DNA of 64,000 nt, from the NCBI GenBank assembly GCA_963693315.1, contig OY856186.1, positions 282,330,935 to 282,394,934 on the forward strand. The letters run 5' to 3'. The stretch comes from Diogma glabrata. Lineage: Eukaryota > Arthropoda > Insecta > Diptera > Cylindrotomidae. Below the pieces are notes generated by a model. The model was not told the origin of the DNA and did no database searches. It saw only the letters and a program-made list of their open reading frames with translations. The position numbers were made by a program, and so were the translations under genes. Shown here one piece after another: positions 46,267 through 56,950 of the stretch (position 1 is the first letter of the stretch; every line of letters starts with the position of its first letter).

Positions 46267-46358
46267 AATTTTCTCTATTCCACTCTAGTAGATTTTTGAT
46301 TCTGATTCTCTATTGAAAATCAGAATCAAAAATCAACTAGAGTGGAATAGAGAAAATT
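46267..46358. repeat. Near-perfect hairpin 1 (41-bp stem, 10-base loop)
   Basis: The left arm 46,267-46,307 and right arm 46,318-46,358 pair at 40 of 41 positions around loop CTCTATTGAA. The arms contain TTCTCTATTCCACTCTAG. It is two bases from hairpin 2. Confidence 0.9.
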
Positions 46359-46360
46359 GA

Positions 46361-46466
46361 GTGTCTTCAAATAGACAAAAAAATCAATTAACATCATAAT
46401 CAACTATAGACTATAGTTTATAGTTGATTATGATGTTAATTGATTTTTTTGTTTATTTGAAGACAC
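46361..46466. repeat. Near-perfect hairpin 2 (48-bp stem, 10-base loop)
   Basis: The left arm 46,361-46,408 and right arm 46,419-46,466 pair at 47 of 48 positions. The arms contain GTGTCTTCAAATA and ATCAATTAACATCATAATC. The stems are longer than a canonical animal pre-miRNA and almost fully paired, more like a hairpin-siRNA source or a very young inverted duplication. Confidence 0.9.
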
Positions 46467-46543
46467 TAAATAAAGAATATTTTATATTGTGCAAAATAAG
46501 TCTAAATAATAGATTAAAAAACAAAAACCACCTTATGCACAAT

Positions 46544-48049
46544 TAGGGCTCGTATACTCGGGTATCAGATAACCGGGTACCCGGGTATTTAACCAAAAAT
46601 TTTACTACTCGAATATCCGGGTAATAGCTTCGAGTACCCGGGTATAACAAAAACAAAATTCTTATGAAGCTCACTGTCACTTTTGCTGATTTATTCAAAA
46701 AATAATTTCAGAAAATATATGTTGCATTGTTGTATTTTAGATAAGTTCGTAAATCAGCTAAGGCCGTCAAATAGTTACGAAGCTTGTAAGTTACAAAGCA
46801 TGGAGCGTTTTACCAAAGAAGATTTATAAAATGAATGAATCTAGATTTTTTAGAAATACTTCTATCACCTTAAAATGTAGATCCTTGAGAGATTCCTGAG
46901 TACTCCCACACAAACGACTACAGTCATTTTCCGATGGTTTAATTTCTTTTATTTTTATAATTAGAGCACGTAGAAGTTCAGGAAGGTCAAAAGTTGAAAC
47001 TAATTTTAGATTGTAAACACGGTGGAACATACTTATTGCATCAATAAATCGATTTCTTAAATTAAAAAATTGCATTAATTCTACACTCGATGAGCTAGGC
47101 GCTGACAAAATGAAGGAATGCGATTTAGAAATATTAAAAGAAATCTCTTTTATTCTCGAACCAATTATGTTAGCAGTACAAGAACTGAATACAAAAAACG
47201 CCACCCTAATAACAGCTGAAGGTACTTCTACGTACTAAAAAAAATAAACGAGATTAGTACACCTCTTTCTCGTGAACTATTTGAAAAACGAAGTTAATGA
47301 ACGTCGACAAAAGGATATAATAACATTATTGTTATATTTGCATCATTGTATTTTTTCAAAAGGCAATGAGTTTTTAAGCTTCGCAACAAAAATTTCTACA
47401 AAGCAGCTTGCTCATCAATTATTATTACGTCTATACTCGAATGAAAACAACATCAGCGTTGCAGATCAAAGCTCAAGCTCTTCTGATTGAGAGCGGGAAC
47501 CAACATCAGTATATAATGAGTTACAGCATTGTCTTGCATTATATATAACTAAAACCAAAGAAAAAAGCGAAAATTTAAATGTTGAGCAATCCCTTCCATT
47601 TATGCAGACAAATGGAGGTAAGCGAAACCACATGTTAGATAATCTGTACGCTTCACTCACTGTTTACTATAAATCCTACATCAACGGCATGCGAACGGGT
47701 GTTTTCAGTAGCCGGCAATATAATAACCAAAATTCGCAGTTCGTTAGCTCCTTCCACACTCAACGTCTTAATATTTTTAAAATACTATTTTATAAACAAA
47801 AAGTTATAGTGAATATTATATTATTATAAAATTTGATTTCATTTAACGTTTAACATATTTTTAAGAATTAAATTAATTGAATTAAATAAATATCAATATT
47901 AATTGAATTAAATATGTACAAATGAACTATTAAAAATTTGTTTTGTTTTAATTATCCAACTACCCGGGTTACCCGGATAACCCGGGTATTTGAGTAAAAT
48001 AACTACTCGATACCCGGGTACTTAATGTTCGAGTATTTTACGAGCCCTA
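46544..48049 (+). mobile_element. 1.5-kb hAT remnant with CCCGGGTA subterminal arrays
   Basis: The ends are TAGGGCTCGTA and TACGAGCCCTA, with a perfect 8-bp target duplication TGCACAAT (46,536-46,543 and 48,050-48,057). Both subterminal zones contain ACCCGGGTA, ACTCGGGTA, ATCCGGGTA and TACTCGA words in both orientations. The interior is a decayed transposase on the plus strand. Confidence 0.93.
46990..47830 (+). pseudogene. hAT transposase remnant (C-terminal half), broken
   Basis: Plus-strand blocks: TRWNILIASINRFLKLKNCI and SFILEPIMLAVQELNTKNAT followed by LITAEG (47,019-47,220), the standard hAT TRWNS....LERF..L and L.P...AT..L....TL..AE pattern. Next are VNERRQKDIITLLLYLHHC (about 47,295) and a decayed dimerisation region with GVFSSR and TQRLNIFKILFYKQ (47,698-47,800), corresponding to RVFS.AG....RSRL....L..L.FLK. 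The BED finger and most of the catalytic core are deleted, and several shifts are present. The open frame on the opposite strand (46,824-47,204) is a shadow of this one. Confidence 0.82.
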
Positions 48050-48560
48050 TGCACAATACTTTTTTGACAAAAACGAAACGATTTCATTTTCGTATAAGCT
48101 TCAATTTCGTATAAGCCCATTGAAATTACATGTCACATATCTTTTTCCATAAAAAGTAACCCCCTGAACTAAACTATATTTTCTACATCTAAATTTAGTT
48201 GAAATAATAGAAGCAATAGCTTCCATCAGTTTAACATATTTCGTTTCAGATATTGAAGCAATTTTTAGACTATGACAGCTGTGCTTCTATAAGGTCTGTA
48301 AACAGTTACAACCGAAACAACTACAATCCTAATGACAGCTATAACTTCTATAACCTTTTTTCGGAAGCTTTATTTAGTGATCTGTAGATAAGTTTCGGTA
48401 AAGCTTCTAATATTTAATATAGAAGTATTTTAGAAGCTTTCATTCCGGTGGTGGGGAGAACTTCTCTGTGGAAGTTGTATCGAAACTTTATAGAAGTAAA
48501 ATATAACTAGCTTCCACTTAGAAGCTTTAGCGAAGCTTTATTGAAGCTAAAACTTGTATA

Positions 48561-48871
48561 ATTCAAAATTGAGAAGTAAGTTTGCTAGTTGGGTCGTCAT
48601 CAGCAGTGCTCGAACGAAATCAGATCCATTATGCCTCAAACATATTCTTTTTTCCCGTTTTACTCGGCAATCGGTTTGTGCAAACAGTCCAACTGTTGCG
48701 ATTACTCACTGCAGTTATGGTGACAGAATGCAGTGGGATTTCTTTGTCCATACATGGAATGCTTTGCACGAATCAATAGTCTCTGGTGACGTTCAATCCA
48801 CGAAAGTCTAAAAAATCGTGCGTCAACACCTCAGAACGCATGTTGTTGTGGAACCAAGGTCTTAAAAGGTA
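48561..48871. other. Unassigned spacer
   Basis: An open frame at 48,554-48,811 (plus) is not recognised. 48,823-48,862 is a diverged copy of 2383-2420 (CAGAACGCATGTTGTTGTGG). Nothing else is seen. Confidence 0.4.
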
Positions 48872-50368
48872 CAGTAATCCCTCCGACTGCGCGGTAGTTC
48901 CGTTCCAGAAAAACAGCGCGCAGTACAAAACCGCGCAATGTGAACCCTATTTTGTATGAAAATGGGGGTTCGGTTCCAAATTTTGAAAAAAATTGAAAAA
49001 AAAAATTAATTTAAAGTTATAATTAAACCAAAATGAATATATACAACCTGAAAAACATGTATTACTTCAACAACTCTTAAAAAAGAAAACACTTCATAAG
49101 TTAACAGATAAATTAACATAAATAACATTTCAAAAAACAACTTAAATTTACAAAAATTATATCAATAATCTGAATTTGTTTAGAATATTCTACCTTTACT
49201 GGCTTGAAATTGAATTTGATCTATATTGAACGTTCCAGCCACACAGTTAAAAATAAACTGAATATGTAATGCAAATTGCTATATATATTGGTCATTCTTT
49301 TACAAGCCGAACATCTTCTGACCGACACATATTTGATTTGGCTGAAATTTTAAGGCTTTTATATAGAAAAATTTCCAAATTCTCATTTCCCAAGAAAAGA
49401 AAGATATACGTGCTCGAGAATTTTTTTTGGTTGCAAAATGGAGCGGTTCTAAATTTCGAGGATTTCGTGATTTTTGGCTTGAAGACTTATTTTCAAAGAT
49501 TCATAACTTCGGTTTTGGTAATGATAGACATTTTTGTCTGTTTTATTTTAAAGCTAAAAGATGTAAAAAAAAATTGTTATCTACAAAAATTATTAAAAAA
49601 TCCCTATGTGTAAACAGTTTAGCAATAAGTCAGACACTTTCTCTCTGACATCTGCAATTTTGCTCTCTCGTGTACGAGTAGCATTAAAAATAAATCAATT
49701 TATCAAGCGCGGAAAGATAAAAATTCCATAAATTTTTGTTGTCCCGCGCTGGATAAATTAATATATTTCTAACAGTAAAACTAATTTCTCCCTAAGTTGA
49801 AAACACGTTTTTCTTGAAAATTGAACGTAGAATACGTAGGGCAATCACTAAAAATCGATTTTAACATTTTATTTGTTTATAACAATAGGAGTTTGCTAAT
49901 AATTTTTATTGACTATATTTTTTATTAAAATTCCATCTCTTAACTTTAAAATAAAATAAAACAAAAGCTTACTATCATTAATAGAACCGAAGTAATGAAT
50001 TTTTGAAAATAAGTCGTCAAACCAAAAATCACGAAATTTAGATCGCCTCTATTTTACAAAAAAAAAAAATCCTCGAACACGTATATTTTTTTCGATATCA
50101 TACCAGTAAAAATTTTTTAAGCCAAATCACAAATCCGTCGGTCAGATTTTGTTCAAATCTGTTCGATTTGTAAAAGAATGACCCATGTGGGAAATTTAAT
50201 TTTTTTTTCATTTTAATTTTACGAAATTCACCTACATATTCTAAAAAAAAATTTTAAAAGTCGCGCAGTGTGAAATTTTAATCGCGCAGTGCGAAAATTA
50301 GTATTGAAAAATCATCTCGCGCAGTGGAAATCGCGCAGTTAAAACCCGCGCAGTCGGAGAGATTACTG
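48872..50368. mobile_element. 1.5-kb pogo/Tc1-like non-autonomous element with long imperfect inverted arms
   Basis: The ends are CAGTAATCCCTCCGACTGCG and the inward-read right end CAGTAATCTCTCCGACTGCG. The CAGT...CTCCGACT form is characteristic of pogo/Tigger-type ends. TA precedes the left end; the right flank is AA, so the TA duplication is mutated. Subterminal CGCGCAGT words occur in both zones. Long inverted arms continue inward: 49,288-49,530 mirrors 49,960-50,185 (GGTCATTCTTTTACAA, TCTGACCGAC, GATTTGGCT, ATACGTG(C/T)TCGAG, CGTGATTTTTGG). A small stem AAGCGCGG/CCGCGCT lies at about 49,700-49,752. No transposase is encoded; 49,269-49,613 is open but unrecognised. Confidence 0.75.
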
Positions 50369-50454
50369 AATGTATGTGTTGTTGTGCAACACAACATTTT
50401 TTATTCAAAAAAAAATTCTTTGGACCCCCCCCCTAAAATTTTTTCTGTGTGCGT

Positions 50455-51065
50455 GCTTGAATCGATTCATGTTTATTGAATTTTGTTCTCTAGCAAATTT
50501 AAAATTCGCTCGTGTTTCGCACACACTTTAAAATTTTGCTTGAGATTAAACTATGCCAGTAAACACTTATTGATTAAATTACTATTATTTGATTGTATTG
50601 AATTCTGAAAAAAAATTTTTTATTGTACCTTCATATTTTAAAATAATTTGATTGTATTTTATAAAAAAATCAACAAAAATATTTTAAACAATAAATTCTA
50701 ACTAATGCGCATGTTTCTCTCTCGAATAATAAAAAGGAAAATTTGAATTAAATTTCATAGGTCGTCATTTCATTTTCAAAATACCTAACAGTCAAATAGG
50801 CATCGACATTGAATAAAATCTGTTTAATTGTTTGGAATAAATAGTACAAAAAATGAAATAGAATTTACTGTTTTTGTATCTATATGAGTTTAAAACTAAT
50901 TCAATTTAAACTAATGGATGTAACTCTATCGGAAGGATAAAACGTTTTATTGAGTTCATGTTTAATGAATTTTATTCTTTCGCAAATTTGCAATATTTAC
51001 TCGTGCTTCGCTTGAATTGTACACTTGCTCAAAAATAAAATAAATCATTAAACGCTACCACAATA
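50455..51065 (+). repeat. Dispersed repeat with internal duplication, copy 2
   Basis: 50,755-51,065 matches 23,677-23,985. In addition the block GTTTAATGAATTTTATTCT...GCAAATTT...CTCGTGCTTCGC (50,940-51,035) has a diverged direct copy at about 50,468-50,530 (GTTTATTGAATTTTGTTCT...CTCGTGTTTCGC). It is non-coding. Confidence 0.6.
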
Positions 51066-51722
51066 AAATATTAAACCTGAAAAATAAAAAGAACTATTAT
51101 GCCATTATTGGTTTAGTTTCAAAATTGCATAGAGTTTTTCATAGAAACGAAATGAATTTATAATCAATGATATTGTAAAATATGTGAATAGATCGAGCAG
51201 CATAAACAAATTAATTCTGAATCTTACAAAACTCTTTTTCATTGGGTATTATTTTCATCCAGTTAGTGTAGTACATACCATAATTGATTGAATATATATA
51301 CTCATACCCTATTGCATTATTATAAAATTAACAGAGACAAACATATCCAATTCGTTCTTTCGACGTCAACATAACCATTCTTTCTTTTTTTGGTTTCGTA
51401 TTTAATAATTGTTTATTCGTCTTTAATCCTTGTGTGGCGAATCAATCACTAGACTGCCGAGATGTATTACTTAATAAAATGCACTTAGTTGGTGGTAATA
51501 AACGTCTGCGTTAATGTATCATACCACAATATATCGGCACTGAAAGAAAAAATTCTGCCATCTGGTTGTTGTTTCTTCAATTTTGAAGAGAAGTCATCCG
51601 AATTTGAGGTTTGACAGGAAACATCCGATTAGCATAAAAAAGGTGTTACAGAGTTTTATTACCTGTTATTACGTCGGCTGGTTCGGACATTTCTCTTCAA
51701 TTGCATCTTCCAGCTAGCAGGT
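51066..51722. other. AT-rich stretch with a one-ended MITE fragment
   Basis: CACTGAAAGAAAAAATTCTG at 51,538 and the following CATCCGAATTTGAGG resemble the 22-kb MITE family; no right end was found. Nothing else is recognised. Confidence 0.4.
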
Positions 51723-52811
51723 AGTGATTGCAAATTACCCGATTTCAAATTACCCGGTTACTCGATTAGTATTTTCCAAATTACCCGGATTACCCGGATA
51801 ACCCGGGTAGTTATAAAAAAATTAAAAGATGAAAAACAATAAAAAAAACCTCACAGTAGCAAACTAATAATTGATCATTTTTAATTGTAAAATAATATTT
51901 CAAAAATATTAAAGCATTTAGGGTAGCTGTACTCATCCGATTTCGTATTTTCTTTTTTAAATTCCTGCAATAGAAAAAACCCGCTCCGATAAAGTGGATG
52001 TTGGCTTCACGGTCAATAACGATTGATTTAAATTTTCTATCATTTTTTCGGTTTCCTTTATTTACATACAACATTTTCAGCTCTTTATCAACTGTAGTAC
52101 CTCTGTTACCTATAGTAGATCTTGTGTAGACAGCAATACATTTTTGTAGTTGTAAATTTTCAATATTATAATTAGCCGCATCATTATCCGATTTGATTTT
52201 TCCTTGCTGACGTATTCCCCCATTTAGTTGAAATTTTTCGTGCGCATCCAACTACGTGGCACCGAGGTTTATCTGATGACATTTTCTTGAACTAGTCCCA
52301 AATTTTCGATGACACTTATTTTAATTATTAGCTTAAATCTTAAATAAAAACTTATCATAATATATTTACCGTTTCTATTTTAAACTAAATATAAACAAAT
52401 AACCAATGAAGATCCCTAATTTTTTATAACTTAATTTTAATTTTAATAAGAACTAAAATTCCATAAATTTTGTTATGTGTTGTTCGTCGTTTTTCTGTTG
52501 TTTTCGTAATCTAAACAATAATAATTAACTAGAGGGCAGTTTAATGTTTACGGATGTGGTTGATTTAATGTTTATGGACATATTGCAATTTGTATGGTTA
52601 GAATAGAATCATTTGTCAACAACTAGCATAAAGAATAATTCAAATTTGCAAAAAGAGAATGAGCTGAATTTTATTTTGTAAATTTTATTGAGAAAAAACT
52701 GGACCTTTTGTTGTTCGGGTACCCGACCAAAATATCCGGATATTAAATACCCGAAAAATCTTCCTAAATACCCGGGTATCCGGGTACCCGGATACCAAGA
52801 TTGCAAACACT
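51723..52811 (-). mobile_element. 1.09-kb hAT remnant with TACCCGG subterminal words
   Basis: The ends are AGTGATTGCAA and TTGCAAACACT, which match allowing one mismatch. The flanks TAGCAGGT (51,715-51,722) and AAGCAGAA (52,812-52,819) agree at 5 of 8 positions, an eroded target duplication. Subterminal ATTACCCGG, GGATAACCCGGGTA (left) and GGGTACCCG, ATCCGGGTACCCGG (right) words resemble those of the hAT at 46,544. The transposase remnant is on the minus strand. Confidence 0.75.
51811..52251 (-). pseudogene. hAT transposase C-terminal remnant
   Basis: An open frame of 146 codons contains a recognisable end of the hAT dimerisation domain, IRNRMSTATLNALIFLKYYF (about 51,905-51,960), matching the R.RLS..TLN.L.FLKYYF consensus. 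The upstream half (residues about 1-95) has no clear hAT motif apart from a low-complexity inter-domain character, and the catalytic residues are absent. The tail after FLKYYF is read-through into the terminal repeat. It is a deletion derivative, not a functional gene. Confidence 0.75.
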
Positions 52812-52819
52812 AAGCAGAA

Positions 52820-54034
<1,215 letters not shown>

Positions 54035-54522
54035 AGTCCCTGGGCCCACGCCGATTTCATGTGATGATTACCACATATTTTATACTTCGTGAGGCGCCTG
54101 TCCTGACGAGTCCGAAAACTTTTGGTCTGCCATTTTTTCTCGATTCGGCCGCTTTTTCGTTCGGCAAGCTCCGAAAAATGCCGATTGCCTGGGATCTTGT
54201 TTTGTTTTAACTATGCGGGTTGGAAATTTGATTTAGAACACGAGGGTAACCTTGTCCGACAAAAATTTATAGCAGACACATTTTGGTCAGACAAACCTCG
54301 TGTTCTTAATCAAATTTCCAACCCCCACAGTTGAAAAAAAATGTGGTAGCAAATTTACAAAATCGCGGGCAGTTGGCGTTTTTCGGAGCTTGCCGAACGA
54401 AAAAGCGGCCGATTTGAGGAAAATCGCAGAACAAAAGTTTGCGGACTCGTCAAGGACAAGCGCCTCAAGAAGTACAAAATATGTGGTAATCATCACATGA
54501 AATTGGCGGGTGCCCAGGGACT
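54035..54522. mobile_element. 488-bp palindromic MITE with ~230-bp arms
   Basis: The left end AGTCCCTGGGCCCACGCC mirrors the right end GGGTGCCCAGGGACT. The arms remain highly similar inward: TTTCATGTGATGATTACCAC, CTTTTTCGTTCGGCAAGCTC, GGTTGGAAATTTGATT, and AACACGAGG at the centre edge. ATATGTA occurs outside both ends (54,025-54,031 and 54,523-54,529), a possible 7-bp or eroded 8-9-bp duplication. It is markedly GC-richer than its surroundings and non-coding. Confidence 0.82.
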
Positions 54523-54534
54523 ATATGTACGTAC

Positions 54535-56949
54535 TATAGTTCTCTAACATTTGACTAAAATTTTCTGAACAAAATATATCAACATTCAATCACAATTCCA
54601 TATTCCAATTTCAATAATCGATTGAAATGATTCTCTTGGGAAAACTTCTGGTTGTAATTATATTCAGAAGTAGATAGAATAATAACTTTAAAATTAAAAT
54701 ATTAAATGATATTAAATTGAATTGCTTATACCAATTCGGCGCCATAAAAATTTAGTTGTTTCTAATGGAAAATTAAACAAATATGTCTGTCTGTTTGTTT
54801 ATTTTATTTTACTTAATTACGTTTGAATAAAAAGGGTCAGACAAATATAACAGCGATTATTCCAATAACCATTTTTCATTTTGACTAAATTTACACTTCT
54901 CTTCTCATTTCACATCCATTGAAAAAATGTTAATCTTTAACATTTGACCTTGCGTTATAGTATAATAACTAAGTTTACAAAAGAAAATAATATATAGTAA
55001 AACCTTACTAACAATAGTTTGTTGCACAATTATTCAAAAAAAAAAACAAAGGCCATTAAAAGTTTTGTTTTTCAATTATTTTGAAGTAAAATATTGCAAA
55101 ACTGCAGGAATTTAGTACAATCAAGTACATGTTTTACTATTATGTGTACTGTGTACGCAGGCAGCACATATTATATGTATATATAGAGCAGAGAGAATGA
55201 GAATGAACAAAAAAAAATTGATGAGAAAAAGTAAGACAACATATAAAAACTGTTTTTTGCGATAAAAAAATGACGATGACAAGGTCGAATATTTTTTTTT
55301 ATTTTTAAATATTTTTGCAAATTAAATAAAACGAAAATAAATTGTTATTGGTATGCGTGACAGAGAAAGAAAATCAATGAATTGTTGTCAAACTAAAATA
55401 ATGACGGGTATGAATTAAATCCAAGGTTTTAAAGTTAATTAAAATTAAATTATTGCAATTTTTTCGCCAATCTGCACTAAATCTATTGCATTTTTTTATC
55501 AATTTTATTATCGTTTTGTCGCGTCTTTTACGATCTTTTTTTAATATTTTATTGAATATGACAAAAAAAAAATAATAATATTTTTTTTCAATTCTTTTGT
55601 AAGTAAATTGAAGCTTACTAACACAATCCAAAAAAAAAATACAAAATTTATAAAAAGACAGAGACGACGTGACTTTGATACAAATTAAAATCTTTTACGA
55701 TTTTTTATTATTATTTATCTCAAAAAATAAATAAAAGTTTTGTTGTTGTTTGTTGTTAAATTTAAACGGCATTCAAGTAGCCGTGACTTAAAATGTGGAA
55801 TTAAATTGTGGATAATCAAATTCAATTAGTACAGTTTTGGAAGGCAGTAACTTTGTTATATAACAAAGTTAGTATGGTCTTAGATTGTTAGCCGATGTTG
55901 TGTGGATGTTAACAAAATAAACTTTTTGTAAGTGATATTCTGATTGTTTCTGATTCAGATCACGTGGAAAAGTGATTTTTTTGACAAAACGAAATTTTTT
56001 TATATCAATCATTGTTTTTGTAAATTTGCCACAATTTTTGTATATTCTTTAAATGGAATCTTGAATACTTTTTACTTAATAATCAAGGTTTTTGTCTTTT
56101 CAAAAGAGTTTACATCAAATAAATAAATACATTTCTGCATAAGCTGTTCTGTTATTTATAAGGGTCAAATCTTTTAATCAGAGGTTGGATGTCACTTCGG
56201 ACAATAACTTGAAATATATCATTTTCGTACATTTAAAGTTAAAACTCAACTAACGCACCATCAGTTTCAATTTTCGTTATTTTGTTTCAAAAAAACATTT
56301 TGATAGGTGATATGAAAAATTTATGGTTTTGATTGCTGTACTGCGATTTTGGCATGCTGTAATATAACTGCAAACAACTTAGAACAACTAACGAGGCAGT
56401 TTACTTCCGTAAAGCTTTATCTATGGAGAAACTTTCGAAACCACAATTGGAACTAGTTACAAACTCACATAAAAATATGAAACTTGTCAAACAAAAAAAA
56501 AAATGGACTTTTAATCGGCAATTCAGTACAACTCGCTGATGAGAAAAATTTTAACACTTAAATCCAGATACATTTTGGAATATAAAGATTTTATTAGAGC
56601 TATACTTAACCCATAAATTATTGGCCACATATGATGTTTGACAGTGATCTATATAGAATCGATACATCTTCCTTCCTTATAAAATGAAGACCTATCTGGC
56701 ACCACTTTATTACAGTAACAAAATACAGTAAATGGCGTCGGACAATTAACATTTCTCACGTTGCATACAACAATTGAAATCATATTTTAGTGAAAAACTC
56801 TTGTTTTTAAAAAAAATCGAAATCTATTTCTAGGAACTGTCTTCCTTTGTTCCTGAAATTCAGGATTAAATATTATTTAACAGATTTAGCATATTTGGGG
56901 GATCTCAGAAATTATATTTATAAAAATTTCTTTTCTTTAAAATAAAAAA
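54535..56949. other. AT-rich non-coding stretch
   Basis: No gene or bounded element is recognised. A small perfect palindrome TAACTTTGTTATATAACAAAGTTA occupies 55,849-55,872. The open frame at 55,374-55,631 (minus) is lysine/asparagine-rich low-complexity and matches nothing. Confidence 0.5.
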
Positions 56950-56950
56950 A

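Larger units (their letters stand above)
45650..48560. mobile_element. Non-autonomous element with AGAAGCTT words, interrupted by a hAT
   Basis: An ~80-bp block at 45,711-45,791 (ATTTAGATGTAGAAAA..., TTCAGGGG, TTATGGAAAAAGGTATGTGA) recurs inverted at 48,117-48,196. Outside each block the sequence is dense in words such as AGCTTCTATAAGACTTCC, TTGAAGC and TAGAAGCTTT (especially 48,210-48,550). This resembles the word-rich ends of the other non-autonomous elements in this window. The outermost termini are not clearly delimited. The interior holds two hairpins (46,267-46,466) and the inserted hAT at 46,544-48,049. Confidence 0.5.

Noticed and set aside
46824..47204. 126-codon minus-strand open frame
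   Set aside because: The plus strand over the same bases encodes recognisable hAT transposase (TRWN...LITAEG), so this frame is its shadow.
52609..52806. GYPGTRIPGYLGRF-like repetitive minus-strand peptide
   Set aside because: It is the translation of the TACCCGG subterminal words of the hAT remnant.
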